64,000 bases of DNA from Alkalibacillus flavidus (lineage in GTDB: Bacteria > Bacillota > Bacilli > Bacillales > Alkalibacillaceae): assembly GCF_040545925.1 (NCBI RefSeq), contig NZ_JBEPMX010000002.1:62001-126000 (forward strand), in the 5' to 3' direction. Position numbers and translations under genes: made by a program. Positions 27,647 to 38,203 of the stretch are shown one piece after another; the stretch's first letter is position 1, and each line of letters begins with the position of its first letter. The notes under the pieces are model-generated. The model saw only the letters and a list, made by a program, of their open reading frames with translations, did no database searches and had not been told where the DNA came from.

Positions 27647-29917
27647 TTATACTTGTGGGCCTTCTTGTTTTTTCTTCTTACGATAATCGATCGGTTTTTC
27701 CTTAATATTGCGTCCACGCGTAATAAGCCATAGCTGAGAACCTAGGAATAGAGATGAGTAGGTACCAGCAATTAGTCCAACGATTAACGCAAATGAGAAG
27801 TACGTAATCGCTTGAGCGCCGAAGACGAATAGCATCACAGCAGCAAATACAACGGTAATAACCGTGTTAAAGCTACGTGCTAATGTCTGCATTAAACTCT
27901 TATTCACAATGGATGCTAATTCCTTAAACGATTTAACTCGTTGTTCAAGGCGTAAGTTTTCCCGGATACGGTCGTATGTCACAATGGTATCGTTAACCGA
28001 GTAACCGACAATGGTCAGTATCGCAGCAATAATTGTAATATCAAATTCAAACTGGAATATACTGAACAATGCCAAGATAAAGAATGCATCATGCAATAAT
28101 GCTAAAATAGCCGTGATCGCAAAGAACATTTCAAAGCGGAATGTAACATAGATAATGATCGCAATCGATGCATAAAGAACAGCGTATATCGCATTCATCG
28201 CTAGTTCTTGTCCGATCTTCGGTGTGACCGTACTGACACTTGGTTCATTACCGTATTCTTCACTAAAGTAATTATTTAACTCAGCAATTTGGTCTTGGCC
28301 TAAGACGGAATCAAATCGAACCATTGCCATATCATTCGAATCACCAGCCATGACGACTTGGGTCGGATTTAAACCGAGTGAATCAAAATCTTGTTCCACT
28401 TGCTCAGTCGTTAACGTGTCATCAGCTAACACTTGAACCCTTGAACCACTTTCGAAATCAATTCCTAAGTTCAAACCAGCTGTCATTAAGAAAATGGCAC
28501 CTGCCGTAATTAAAGCAATTGAAATCGAGAAGAATTTATTTCGATGTTTAATAAAGTCAAACGTTTTACCAAAGACATGAGGCTTGACCTCTTCACCTTT
28601 TGTAATATCCATGATCTCATTAGGTTTAACACCGAATAAGCGTGGTTTGTTATCTAGCGCCTTACTATTGACCCATAAGTTAAGCAATAAGCGAGTTAAA
28701 TAAACGGCTGTAATAAAGCTTAAAATAATACTAATAATCAACATCGTCGCAAAACCTTTAACCGAACTTGTACCGAAAATGAACAATACCGTTGCGGCAA
28801 TAATTGTCGTAATATTCGCGTCTAAAATGGTTGCGAGTGATCGTTTATTTCCGGCTTTATAAGCTGACTTTAATGTCTTACCAGCTTTTAATTCTTCCTT
28901 AATGCGCTCAAATGTAATGATATTCGCATCGACTGCCATACCGACACCGAGCACTAAGGCCGCAATACCTGGTAATGTTAACACACCATTAATTAAGTTA
29001 AACACGAGTAAAATTAAATAAATGTACACACTTAACGTGACAGCTGAAATAATACCTGGGAAACGGTAATAGCCGATGATGTACAAGAGAATAAGTAGTA
29101 CGCCTAAAGCACCAGCGAAAATCGTTTTATCTAATGCTTGCTCACCGAACTGTGCCCCAACTGAAACAGAGTACACTTCATTTAAATCAGCGGGTAATGA
29201 GCCTGCGTTTAATAAGTCCGCTAATTGTTGTGCTTCTTCAATCGTGAAGTTACCTTCAATCATCACATCGTTTCCAGGAATTGGTTTTTCGACTGCGGGT
29301 GCTGATAAATATTTCGGATCTTCAGATTGTCTTTGTTCTTGGAAAGAATCGCCTTCTTCATAATCGAGCCAAATCACAAGTAGATTCTCTCCACGTGGTT
29401 TAGCGGCAACTTCTTCAGTTACATCACGAAAGTTTTCGTATTCACTGTCTTCGAATTGGCGCTTTGTTTCTAGCGTGACAATCGGTTGGTTCGTCTCACC
29501 AAAATCCTGAGCAGCACTTCCTTCAACGAGTTGAGAGCCATCAAAATAAAGTTCATCATCTACACCGCGAAACGAAATACTAGCCGTCGTCGAAAGCAAT
29601 TCCCTTGCTTCGTTTTGATCACTGACGCCTGCTAGCTGAACACGAATTCGGTTATCCCCTTCAATATTAATCGAAGGCTCATTAACACCTAAAACGTCGA
29701 CACGTTGGTACAAGCTTTCTACCACCGCATCGAGCATATCATCAGTTACTTCGTCCCCCTCGTTTAAAGGTTCGACTTCATACAAGACTTCAAAACCACC
29801 TTGTAAGTCAAGACCGAGCGGAATATCTTTTGTAATAGAAGTCGCTGTCGTTCCGATAACCGTTCCTAACATAATCACGATTAAAAAGAACGCAACTATT
29901 CGTCCCTTTCTCTGCAT
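27647..29917 (-). CDS. secDF: Protein translocase subunit SecDF (fused)
   Basis: About 756 residues with 12 membrane segments in two six-helix halves. SecD half: TM1 near 6-26, the extracytoplasmic P1 domain with DLQGGFEVLYEVEP, and GIAALVLGVGMAVDANIITFERIKEE split across two helices. SecF half from about 455 (NLGIDFESGSRVQV, later TIVGYSVNDTIVTYDRIRENLR). Uses the proton or sodium gradient to help late export steps at SecYEG. The start at 29917 (MQRKGRIV) follows AGGAGG by 11 nt; an in-frame GTG at 29950 precedes the site. The fusion is normal in Bacillus. Confidence 0.96.
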   Translation of the reverse strand: MQRKGRIVAFFLIVIMLGTVIGTTATSITKDIPLGLDLQGGFEVLYEVEPLNEGDEVTDDMLDAVVESLYQRVDVLGVNEPSINIEGDNRIRVQLAGVSDQNEARELLSTTASISFRGVDDELYFDGSQLVEGSAAQDFGETNQPIVTLETKRQFEDSEYENFRDVTEEVAAKPRGENLLVIWLDYEEGDSFQEQRQSEDPKYLSAPAVEKPIPGNDVMIEGNFTIEEAQQLADLLNAGSLPADLNEVYSVSVGAQFGEQALDKTIFAGALGVLLILLYIIGYYRFPGIISAVTLSVYIYLILLVFNLINGVLTLPGIAALVLGVGMAVDANIITFERIKEELKAGKTLKSAYKAGNKRSLATILDANITTIIAATVLFIFGTSSVKGFATMLIISIILSFITAVYLTRLLLNLWVNSKALDNKPRLFGVKPNEIMDITKGEEVKPHVFGKTFDFIKHRNKFFSISIALITAGAIFLMTAGLNLGIDFESGSRVQVLADDTLTTEQVEQDFDSLGLNPTQVVMAGDSNDMAMVRFDSVLGQDQIAELNNYFSEEYGNEPSVSTVTPKIGQELAMNAIYAVLYASIAIIIYVTFRFEMFFAITAILALLHDAFFILALFSIFQFEFDITIIAAILTIVGYSVNDTIVTYDRIRENLRLEQRVKSFKELASIVNKSLMQTLARSFNTVITVVFAAVMLFVFGAQAITYFSFALIVGLIAGTYSSLFLGSQLWLITRGRNIKEKPIDYRKKKKQEGPQV

Positions 29918-29966
29918 CTTTCTCGTTTCCTCCTTTGGCCGTAACAACACTTTTCAGTCACTATTA

Positions 29967-30260
29967 TTATTCATTTGATGATAATGCTTCAATATGTTCC
30001 ATTAAGTCACCAGGTTCTTTTTGGGCTTGAACGGTTAAATAACTCATAAATAGTTGATCCGTCATATGTAAAATATCTTGAACAACTTGGTGGAGCGTAA
30101 GTTCTTTATTTTTCCGCCATACTTTTTGATTTAAACAACGCCATACATCATCATGGCTCACTTCATCATAACCTAAAATTGTGAGCTCATCTACTTTACT
30201 TTGAATCACATCATAAAGTTCAGGACGCCAATGTTCAACATGTTTTGTAATCGGCTCCAA
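29967..30260 (-). CDS. comN: ComN-like post-transcriptional regulator
   Basis: 97 residues, soluble and helical. Matches the family of B. subtilis ComN (YrzD), a cell-pole-associated protein that controls comE mRNA post-transcriptionally; conserved parts include ELYDVIQSKVDELTILGY, DVWRCLNQKVWRK and LTLHQVVQDIL. The start is TTG at 30260, 7 nt after AAAGGAGG; a GTG directly before it (30263) is only 4 nt from the site. It lies 49 nt upstream of secDF and divergent from spoVB, as in B. subtilis. Confidence 0.85.
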   Translation of the reverse strand: MEPITKHVEHWRPELYDVIQSKVDELTILGYDEVSHDDVWRCLNQKVWRKNKELTLHQVVQDILHMTDQLFMSYLTVQAQKEPGDLMEHIEALSSNE

Positions 30261-30403
30261 CACACATCCTCCTTTTATATACCTGCTTGTCTAACTAATT
30301 TTAAAACGAAACTTATAAAACCTAATAAAGTCCCCAACCAAATCATGTGGGAAGGGGCATGTTAAATGTGTTTATTTATATTTCGAAAACTTGTTTAAGT
30401 CTA

Positions 30404-30434
30404 ACATGATGAACCACTTCACAAGCATATAAAT
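30404..30434 (+). promoter_or_regulatory. Candidate sigma-E promoter for spoVB
   Basis: ACATGAT (30404-30410), 15-nt spacer, CATATAAAT (30426-30434), 45 nt before the start. The -10 begins with the CATA expected for sigma-E; the rest is only approximate. spoVB is a sigma-E gene in B. subtilis, which motivates the call. Confidence 0.3.
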
Positions 30435-30478
30435 TATTGTATCGAAATTTCGTTCGTTTGAGAAGGTAGGTATTCAAA

Positions 30479-32020
30479 TTGTCCAAGCAGACTTTTATTA
30501 AAGGAGCCCTCATTTTAATTGTTGCTGGTATGATCAGTCGGTTACTCGGCTTTATAAATCGCATGGTGCTAGCCCGTATACTCGGTGATGAAGGTGTCGG
30601 TATTTATATGTTAACGTTACCGGCCTTGTTTTTTGTCATTACATTGTCACAAATTGGGATACCTGTTGCTGTGTCCAAACTCGTTGCAGAAGCGCATACG
30701 AATCAACAATATCATCGGATCAGACAGATTGTCACGACTTCTTTAATTATTACCGTCTCATTAAGTATTATCCTGACCGGTTTATTAATCACACTCGCAC
30801 CTTATATTACAACTTATCTCATTTTAGATGACAGAACGTATTTATCATTTATCGCGATCAGTCCCATTATTGTGATCGTTGCGATTTCTGCTGTTCTACG
30901 CGGGTATTTCCAAGGATTACAGAACATGAAACCGCAAGCAATCGCTCAAGTTATTGAACAAATTGTCCGTATTGGGTTTGTCATTTTATTCGTACAACTG
31001 ACCATCCCATATGGACTAGCCGCAGCATCAGCAGGAGCGATGGCATCAGTCGTCATTGGTGAATTCGTATCACTTCTATATATGTATTGGTGTTACAAGC
31101 GAGAGCAACCTGCACTATTAACCAAATCGATCCCCAAGGCTCAGTCTGCGATACAAGATGTCTATAAACGGTTGCTCAATATTGCTTTACCGACTGCTGG
31201 TACCAAACTAATAGGGTCAGCTACATACTTTTTAGAACCGATTTTCGTTTCCCATACACTACTAATCGCTGGTTATACCATTAGTGAAAGTACGAGCCTT
31301 TACGGGCAATTGACAGGGTATATTATGCCATTATTACTATTACCAACATTCATTACCCATTCACTCTCTGTTGCTCTCATTCCGTCTATTAGCGAGGCGA
31401 ACGCTAATCAACACCAACAAACCGTCCATTATCGAATAAGACAAGCGATCCGTCTTTCGTTCGCATCAGGTGGTGTTGCGACGATTATCTTTTTATTACT
31501 GGCTCCGACGATATTAAACCTTATTTACAACACCGAATCGAGTTCAAGTATGTTAACGTTTATGGCACCTTTTTTCCTACTTTTATATATACAGGCGCCT
31601 CTACAAGCTGCGCTACAAGCATTAGAGTTCGCTAAGCAAGCGATGATCAATAGTTTAATCGGCGCCGCCGTTAAGCTTATCACGTTGTGGTTACTGGCTA
31701 CAAAACCATCATTTGGGATTGATGGGGTGATGTTATCGATCATTGCAGGCGTCATTGTCGTGACATTACTGCATATTGTATCGCTCGCAAAACTGATTCA
31801 TTTTACAATTCCAATGTCATTAGTCGTGAAAATGATTAGTCTCATGACCGTACTATATGTGATTGGCGAACAGCTAACAAACTGGCTGCATTATTTACCG
31901 TCGATTTTATATGTGTCTTGTTCGATCGCTATCATAACGATGTTGTATGTGGTTGGACTTTGGTTGTTAAAAATTTTGTCAAAAGACGAATGGAATCAAT
32001 TAAGAACTGGGCGGTTTTAA
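30479..32020 (+). CDS. spoVB: Stage V sporulation protein B (polysaccharide/lipid flippase family)
   Basis: 513 residues, about 14 membrane helices, MOP/MATE flippase superfamily. The N-terminal signature (FIKGALILIVAGMISRLLGFINR, split over the first helix, then MVLARILGDEGVGIYML) is that of SpoVB/YtgP proteins. In B. subtilis SpoVB is needed for spore cortex synthesis, presumably as a lipid II flippase in the mother cell. TTG start at 30479 with GGTAGGT at 7 nt. Its last 21 bases overlap the 3' end of the DUF421 gene on the other strand. A MurJ-type paralogue function cannot be excluded, but position and length favour SpoVB. Confidence 0.92.
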   Translation: MSKQTFIKGALILIVAGMISRLLGFINRMVLARILGDEGVGIYMLTLPALFFVITLSQIGIPVAVSKLVAEAHTNQQYHRIRQIVTTSLIITVSLSIILTGLLITLAPYITTYLILDDRTYLSFIAISPIIVIVAISAVLRGYFQGLQNMKPQAIAQVIEQIVRIGFVILFVQLTIPYGLAAASAGAMASVVIGEFVSLLYMYWCYKREQPALLTKSIPKAQSAIQDVYKRLLNIALPTAGTKLIGSATYFLEPIFVSHTLLIAGYTISESTSLYGQLTGYIMPLLLLPTFITHSLSVALIPSISEANANQHQQTVHYRIRQAIRLSFASGGVATIIFLLLAPTILNLIYNTESSSSMLTFMAPFFLLLYIQAPLQAALQALEFAKQAMINSLIGAAVKLITLWLLATKPSFGIDGVMLSIIAGVIVVTLLHIVSLAKLIHFTIPMSLVVKMISLMTVLYVIGEQLTNWLHYLPSILYVSCSIAIITMLYVVGLWLLKILSKDEWNQLRTGRF

Positions 32021-32653
32021 GTCAATATGAATAGATCCATCCTCTTCTACTTGTGCAAACGATATGGCATCAATTCGTTCGATGCCATGTCGTTTTAATT
32101 GTTTTGACGCTTTCTCTTTTGTCATGTTTTGTTCCTCTAGGGCACTCTGTTGCCACTTCCCATCAATAATGATTGGTTCAAAATAGTTTAACGGCTTATC
32201 TTTTTTTGTGAACACAGAAAGCTTGCCACTCGTTTCTAAAATGGCAAGCTCAACATCACGCATATGAACGACACCTTTTTCCCTCAGTTGGACCATCAGA
32301 TCATCTAAATTATAGCGTTGTTTCTTCATAACATCTTCGTCTATTTTGCCATGTCGGATAATCACGGATGGTTTTCCGTCTAATACGGTTCGAACGCGAT
32401 GGCTTTTTAACGATAATTGTGCTGTGAGTCGTTGAATAATGAATAAAATTATCATGGGGGTTATTAAGACAAAGAAAGAATCATCCGTTTGTTCAATCGA
32501 CAGGATCCCGATTTCTGCTAGCATAATGAAAATGACTAAATCCATGACACTTAATTCACCGATTTCTCGCTTACCCATGAATCGAAACAATAAATAAACA
32601 ATAGCATATACACTAATCGTTCTAACCGATAATAAGACAATATCATGTAACAT
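32000..32653 (-). CDS. DUF421 membrane protein (YrbG-like)
   Basis: 217 residues. Three membrane helices near the N-terminus (about 5-25, 35-55, 60-80), containing RFMGKREIGELSVMDLVIFIM, followed by a cytosolic DUF421 domain (KPSVIIRHGKIDEDVMKKQRYNLDDLM split in two; VHMRDVELAILETSGKLSVF). B. subtilis relatives such as YetF/YdfS affect spore germination, but the function of YrbG is unknown. The start at 32653 (MLHDIVLL) follows GGGAG by 8 nt; the longer reading to 32704 has no site. The stop lies inside the convergent spoVB gene. Confidence 0.85.
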   Translation of the reverse strand: MLHDIVLLSVRTISVYAIVYLLFRFMGKREIGELSVMDLVIFIMLAEIGILSIEQTDDSFFVLITPMIILFIIQRLTAQLSLKSHRVRTVLDGKPSVIIRHGKIDEDVMKKQRYNLDDLMVQLREKGVVHMRDVELAILETSGKLSVFTKKDKPLNYFEPIIIDGKWQQSALEEQNMTKEKASKQLKRHGIERIDAISFAQVEEDGSIHIDLKPPSS

Positions 32654-32706
32654 CTCTTCAGCTCCCAAACTCTTTCTCAATAGTTTATCCTGAAGAGATA
32701 CCACTA

Positions 32707-33987
32707 TTAAAAATAACGTATTATTAAGTAACCGGAAGCGATCACTAACGATATTAATACGACGGTAAATCCGTATAGCATATAGCGTATAAATGGTATT
32801 TTCACTCCGTTTGTGCTCGCTATTCCTGCTACCACAACATTCGCTGACGCACCTAACAGCGTACTATTACCACCTAAACAAGCGCCTAATGCTAGCGACC
32901 ACCACATTGGGTCCGTCGCCTGTATACCGAATTCATCTAATTCTAATAAAACTTGAATCATCGATGCGACATACGGAATATTATCTAAAAATCCTGACAA
33001 AAGGCCTGCAGACCATAAAATCGCAAATGATGATGCGAAACTTTCCCCTTCTGTTAAACCGATAAACATAACAGCTAAATGATCAATAATCCCTGTTTGC
33101 TCTAATCCTCCCACTAATACAAATAAACCGATGAAGAAAAAGAGTGTCGTCCATTCGATTTTAGAAAAGACCACATCGCACATGTCATCTTTTTCAGACA
33201 ATAGTAATAACAGCAATGCACTCACTAATGCAATCGTCGTTAATTCTACGTGTAATACCCCATGAAACATAAAAGCTACAATCGTTAAGATCAATATCGT
33301 CACCGATTGATACAATAATGGCGTTTTCTTAAGAACAGATATCGGTTCTATTGTTGCAATGGACCGGTTTGACATCTGGGTTGATTGATTTAATGAACGG
33401 CGGAATAATCCATACAAAAACGCCGTGATAACGACAAAAATAACGATCACAACAGGCGCCAAATGATTAATAAATGACATAAACGTTAAATGGTCGACCG
33501 CTTGTCCAATCATAATATTCGGCGGATCACCTATCATCGTTGCTGTTCCGCCAATATTCGATGCAATCACCACCATGACGAGATAAGGAAAAGCAGGTAA
33601 CGCTAATTCGCGTATCATATGAAGTGAAATCGGGACAAACAAAAGAACAGTTGTGACGTTATCTAATAGTGCTGACCCCACAGCTGTTAAAACGGCAATC
33701 CAGACAAACAACGCTTTCGGCTTTGCCCCAACTCGTTTAATCATCCACAACGCTAAAAACTCAAACACACCTGTCCGTTGTGTAATCGTAATTAACACCA
33801 TCATAGAAAACAATAAAACAATCGTACTCCAGTCCACATATTGCGTTAATGCCTCGTCGACCGTAAAAATACCAAATAGAATTAACAAGGCACCACCACA
33901 TAACGCTACAAGAGCACGGTTAATCTTCTCCAATAATAAAAACATGTAACAAATGATAAAAACTGTGATTGCAATGACCGCTTCCAC
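32707..33987 (-). CDS. ArsB/NhaD family ion permease
   Basis: 426 residues with about 11-12 membrane helices. Ion-transporter superfamily features: FTVDEALTQYVDWSTIVLLF, the GSALLDNVTTVLLFVP block, GTATMIGDPPNIMIG with the DPPN signature, and a second DNIPYVASM half-repeat. Family members move arsenite, Na+ (in exchange for H+) or dicarboxylates; the DN and DPPN motifs fit NhaD-like Na+/H+ exchange as well as ArsB. No ars genes are nearby. GTG start at 33987 with AAAGGGG. The gene is not part of the usual B. subtilis order here and could be a halophile-specific addition. Confidence 0.75.
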   Translation of the reverse strand: MEAVIAITVFIICYMFLLLEKINRALVALCGGALLILFGIFTVDEALTQYVDWSTIVLLFSMMVLITITQRTGVFEFLALWMIKRVGAKPKALFVWIAVLTAVGSALLDNVTTVLLFVPISLHMIRELALPAFPYLVMVVIASNIGGTATMIGDPPNIMIGQAVDHLTFMSFINHLAPVVIVIFVVITAFLYGLFRRSLNQSTQMSNRSIATIEPISVLKKTPLLYQSVTILILTIVAFMFHGVLHVELTTIALVSALLLLLLSEKDDMCDVVFSKIEWTTLFFFIGLFVLVGGLEQTGIIDHLAVMFIGLTEGESFASSFAILWSAGLLSGFLDNIPYVASMIQVLLELDEFGIQATDPMWWSLALGACLGGNSTLLGASANVVVAGIASTNGVKIPFIRYMLYGFTVVLISLVIASGYLIIRYF

Positions 33988-34105
33988 TGACCATTCCCCT
34001 TTATACGAAGGCTTATCTATTTATACGTCTTTTTATAGCCGGACATGCATAGTTTTGTATTAAGACAGGCATGGGTCATATTTGATTAACGAAAGGGGGA
34101 TATTA

Positions 34106-34480
34106 ATGAATAATCGATTTAAAGCAGTGCTGTTCGGTGTTTTACTTGTTTATGGACTAATGCTCAGTGCAAGCTTCATCTTGGCATTATTTGTCCGATT
34201 TGACTGGATAAGTACACAGTCGTTGGATTGGCTACCGTTTTTAATAAGCTTAACCATTATGTTGTTAGGTGGTGGGCTGAGTGGATTTCGGTCGTCTGAA
34301 AAAGGATGGTTATCTGGTGTCTTAGTCGGGGTGATCTATACGGTCATGATTATGCTGTACCAATTTTTAGCGCATGATGTTTGGCTTCATGATGGACAAT
34401 GGTTGCATTTCATTACATTTTTGCTCGCCTCTATTTCAGGTGGGATTATCGGTGTTCAGCTCAATCAGCGCAACGACTAA
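34106..34480 (+). CDS. yrzE: TIGR04086-type membrane protein (YrzE-like)
   Basis: 124 residues, four membrane helices (about 8-30, 42-64, 70-92, 98-120), with the short conserved loop GGGLSGFRSSEKGWLSGVLVG between helices 2 and 3 (broken here at Lys). The family is found beside yajC in spore-forming Firmicutes; its function is unknown. The ATG at 34106 follows AAAGGGGG by 7 nt; an ORF extension to 34082 lacks a site. Plus-strand gene converging on yajC with a shared terminator. Confidence 0.78.
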   Translation: MNNRFKAVLFGVLLVYGLMLSASFILALFVRFDWISTQSLDWLPFLISLTIMLLGGGLSGFRSSEKGWLSGVLVGVIYTVMIMLYQFLAHDVWLHDGQWLHFITFLLASISGGIIGVQLNQRND

Positions 34481-34482
34481 AA

Positions 34483-34518
34483 AAGCCGCTTCAGGCGTTT
34501 TATTACCTGAAGCGGCTT
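34483..34518. terminator. Terminator between yrzE and yajC (mainly for yajC)
   Basis: Perfect 13-bp stem AAGCCGCTTCAGG (34483-34495 with 34506-34518). The minus strand continues TTTTTTAGTCG, a classical terminator for the yajC operon; the plus strand has a weaker tail and could also stop yrzE. Confidence 0.9.
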
Positions 34519-34523
34519 CTCAT

Positions 34524-34781
34524 TTAACCTTTCTTTTCACGAATCGAAGAACGATCATATGTAAGCTTTTGTCCTTCATTCACTTCTAATACAATCGTAC
34601 CTTCATCTAAAGCGTGAACTGTTGCGTGCAGACCACCAATGGTGATGATCTCATCGCCTTTTTGTAAGTTGTTTTGCATTTCCGTTACTTGTTTTTGGCG
34701 TTTTTGTTGCGGTCTAATTAGAATAAACCAGAACAACCCGATAAACAAAATAATCGGAAGTATCGCACGGATAATATCCAT
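34524..34781 (-). CDS. yajC: Preprotein translocase subunit YajC
   Basis: 85 residues. One N-terminal membrane helix (about 5-22) followed by the family signature FILIRPQQKRQKQVTEMQNNL and LQKGDEIITIGGLHATV. Accessory component of the SecDF-YajC complex; secDF is encoded 5 kb away. ATG at 34781 with AAAGGAGG. It follows tgt by 16 nt and ends the ruvAB-queA-tgt-yajC run, as in many bacteria. Confidence 0.96.
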   Translation of the reverse strand: MDIIRAILPIILFIGLFWFILIRPQQKRQKQVTEMQNNLQKGDEIITIGGLHATVHALDEGTIVLEVNEGQKLTYDRSSIREKKG

Positions 34782-34797
34782 CTATTGCGCCTCCTTT

Positions 34798-35952
<1,155 letters not shown>

Positions 35953-36978
35953 TTATAATATGATCATTGCATCGCCAAAACTAAAGAAACGATAGCGTTG
36001 ATCAATCGCCTCGTGATAGGCGCGCATGATAAAGTCTTTCGTTGCAAACGCGCTCACAAGCATAATTAATGTCGATTTCGGTAAATGAAAATTCGTAATG
36101 AGGCCATCGACTGCCTGAAACGAATACGGCGGATAAATGAAGATATCTGTCCAACCTGATGCTGCTTTTAACTCTTGATGATCGCGCATGACCGTTTCGA
36201 GCGTTCTAATCGACGTCGTTCCTACAGCGATAATTCGACCACCTTGCTGCTTCGTTTCCTTCAATTGCTCGGCCGCTTCAGCTGACAAATGATAATATTC
36301 TGCATGCATATCGTGTTCTTCAATATTATCGACTTGAACGGGTCGGAAAGTACCGAGACCCACGTGAAGTGTCAAATAAACAATATTAATCCCACGATCA
36401 CGAATCGTTTGCAACAATTCTTCAGTAAAATGAAGACCAGCTGTCGGTGCTGCTGCCGAACCAGGATCTTCTGCATAAACGGTCTGATAACGATCTTGGT
36501 CGTCCAACTTTTCCTTTATATAAGGTGGTAATGGCATTTCACCCAACTCATTTAACACTTCTAAGAAAATGCCATCATAATCAAATTCTATAATCTTACC
36601 GCCTTGTTCAAGATTTTCGACACATGTTGCTCTTAACAACCCGTTACCAAACTGAATCATCGTTCCTTCTTTTATTTTTTTAGCTGGTTTCGCTAAAACT
36701 TCCCAACGATCCCCTTCGATTTGGTGCAATAACAGTAATTCAACATTAGCGCCCGTTTCTTCTTTCGTCCCGAGTAAACGAGCCGGCAATACTTTAGTAT
36801 TATTTAATACAAGACTATCGCCAGGCTTTAAACAATCAATAATTTGAGAGAACTGTCGATGCTCAATCGATTCATCTGACCGGTTTAACACCATTAAATT
36901 CGATGAAGCCCGTTCTTTAAGCGGTGTTTGCGCAATCAGCTCCTCTGGCAAGTGAAAATCAAAATCGTCTATATTCAT
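35953..36978 (-). CDS. queA: S-adenosylmethionine:tRNA ribosyltransferase-isomerase
   Basis: 341 residues. Transfers and isomerises the ribosyl part of SAM onto preQ1 in tRNA to give epoxyqueuosine. Seen: [22 protein letters not shown] split over the first block, [43 protein letters not shown] and [20 protein letters not shown] at 36978 with AAGGAG. Order ruvB-(DUF2905)-queA-tgt is conserved in Bacilli. Confidence 0.97.
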   Translation of the reverse strand: MNIDDFDFHLPEELIAQTPLKERASSNLMVLNRSDESIEHRQFSQIIDCLKPGDSLVLNNTKVLPARLLGTKEETGANVELLLLHQIEGDRWEVLAKPAKKIKEGTMIQFGNGLLRATCVENLEQGGKIIEFDYDGIFLEVLNELGEMPLPPYIKEKLDDQDRYQTVYAEDPGSAAAPTAGLHFTEELLQTIRDRGINIVYLTLHVGLGTFRPVQVDNIEEHDMHAEYYHLSAEAAEQLKETKQQGGRIIAVGTTSIRTLETVMRDHQELKAASGWTDIFIYPPYSFQAVDGLITNFHLPKSTLIMLVSAFATKDFIMRAYHEAIDQRYRFFSFGDAMIIL

Positions 36979-36993
36979 CGTTGTTACATCTCC

Positions 36994-37194
36994 TTACTTT
37001 AACCTTCCTACGATCATAAAGATCACACTTAAAATAATACTCACGACAATGGATGTCACGATCGGAAAATAAATGGTTGTGTTTCCTGTTTTAAACGTAA
37101 TATCACCCGGTAGTTTTCCGATAAAACTCCAAATCAACCCAATAACAATGAAAATAACTCCTAATAAAATAAATAACTTTCCGAATCCCGTCAA
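36994..37194 (-). CDS. DUF2905 small membrane protein
   Basis: 66 residues with two membrane helices (about 7-27 and 43-63) and the conserved loop [19 protein letters not shown]. The family is widespread in Firmicutes between ruvB and queA; its function is unknown. TTG start at 37194 with GGAGG at 10 nt. TTGA makes this start and the ruvB TGA stop overlap, so translation is probably coupled. Confidence 0.88.
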   Translation of the reverse strand: MTGFGKLFILLGVIFIVIGLIWSFIGKLPGDITFKTGNTTIYFPIVTSIVVSIILSVIFMIVGRLK

Positions 37195-38192
37195 GTATCT
37201 TGAACCTCCCGATTAAAATGGTCGTATGCTTTATGAGTGGCTACGCGACCACGAGGCGTGCGTTGAATATAGCCTTGTTGTAACAGAAATGGTTCATAAA
37301 CATCTTCAATCGTTTGCGATTCTTCGCCAATAGTGGCCGATAACGTGTCTAACCCAACTGGACCACCTTTAAACTGATCCATAATACTTAGCAAATATTT
37401 ATGATCAATATGATCTAATCCTGACGCATCAACTTGTAACATGTCCAGCGCCTTTTGAGCACTGTTCATCGATATAATCGTCTCGTGATTAACTTGTGCT
37501 AAGTCACGAACACGCTTTAACAAGCGATTCGCAATTCGCGGCGTTCCCCTTGAGCGTGACGCGATCTCCGTTGCTGCGTCAGCATCAATTTCAAATTCAA
37601 ATACAGACGACGTTCTTTCTATAATCGAACAGAGATCACGTTCTTGATAAAATTCCAAGCGACTTAAAACGCCAAAACGATCACGTAATGGCGCTGACAA
37701 TAGGCCTGCGCGTGTTGTCGCACCGACAAGTGTAAACGGTGGTAAATCTAAACGAACAGAACGAGCTGCATCACCTTGGCCAATGACGATGTCTAACATG
37801 TAATCCTCCATTGCGGGATACAACACTTCTTCAACAGAACGGGGTAAGCGATGAATTTCATCGATAAATAAGACATCCCCTGCTTCAAGCGATGACAAAA
37901 TAGCCGCTAAATCTCCCGCTCTTTCAATTGCTGGACCAGATGTTGTGCGGAATTGCACACCCATTTCCTCGGCAATAATCGCAGCAAGTGTCGTTTTCCC
38001 TAAGCCCGGTGGTCCATATAACAAGACGTGGTCCAATGGCTCTTCGCGCATTTTCGCCGCTTCAATAAAGACTTTTAAATTTTCTTTCGTTTTGTCTTGA
38101 CCAATATATTGCGCTAACGTCTGGGGTCTTAAGCTTTGTTCCACTTGAACATCTTCCCACTGCGCTTCATTGGACACCATACGTTCATCCAT
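37191..38192 (-). CDS. ruvB: Holliday junction branch migration helicase RuvB
   Basis: 333 residues, hexameric AAA+ motor of the RuvAB branch-migration complex. Seen: [19 protein letters not shown], Walker [15 protein letters not shown], Walker [11 protein letters not shown], sensor 1 LVGATTRAG, arginine finger [12 protein letters not shown] and the C-terminal winged helix ending in [20 protein letters not shown] at 38192 with AAGGGTGAG; Met5 is a possible but less likely start. Eleven nt after ruvA. Confidence 0.98.
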   Translation of the reverse strand: MDERMVSNEAQWEDVQVEQSLRPQTLAQYIGQDKTKENLKVFIEAAKMREEPLDHVLLYGPPGLGKTTLAAIIAEEMGVQFRTTSGPAIERAGDLAAILSSLEAGDVLFIDEIHRLPRSVEEVLYPAMEDYMLDIVIGQGDAARSVRLDLPPFTLVGATTRAGLLSAPLRDRFGVLSRLEFYQERDLCSIIERTSSVFEFEIDADAATEIASRSRGTPRIANRLLKRVRDLAQVNHETIISMNSAQKALDMLQVDASGLDHIDHKYLLSIMDQFKGGPVGLDTLSATIGEESQTIEDVYEPFLLQQGYIQRTPRGRVATHKAYDHFNREVQDT

Positions 38193-38203
38193 TTAACTCA
38201 CCC

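Noticed and set aside
29918..29950. Eleven-codon N-terminal extension of SecDF from a GTG
   Set aside because: The AGGAGG site lies inside the extension, so the ATG at 29917 is the probable start.
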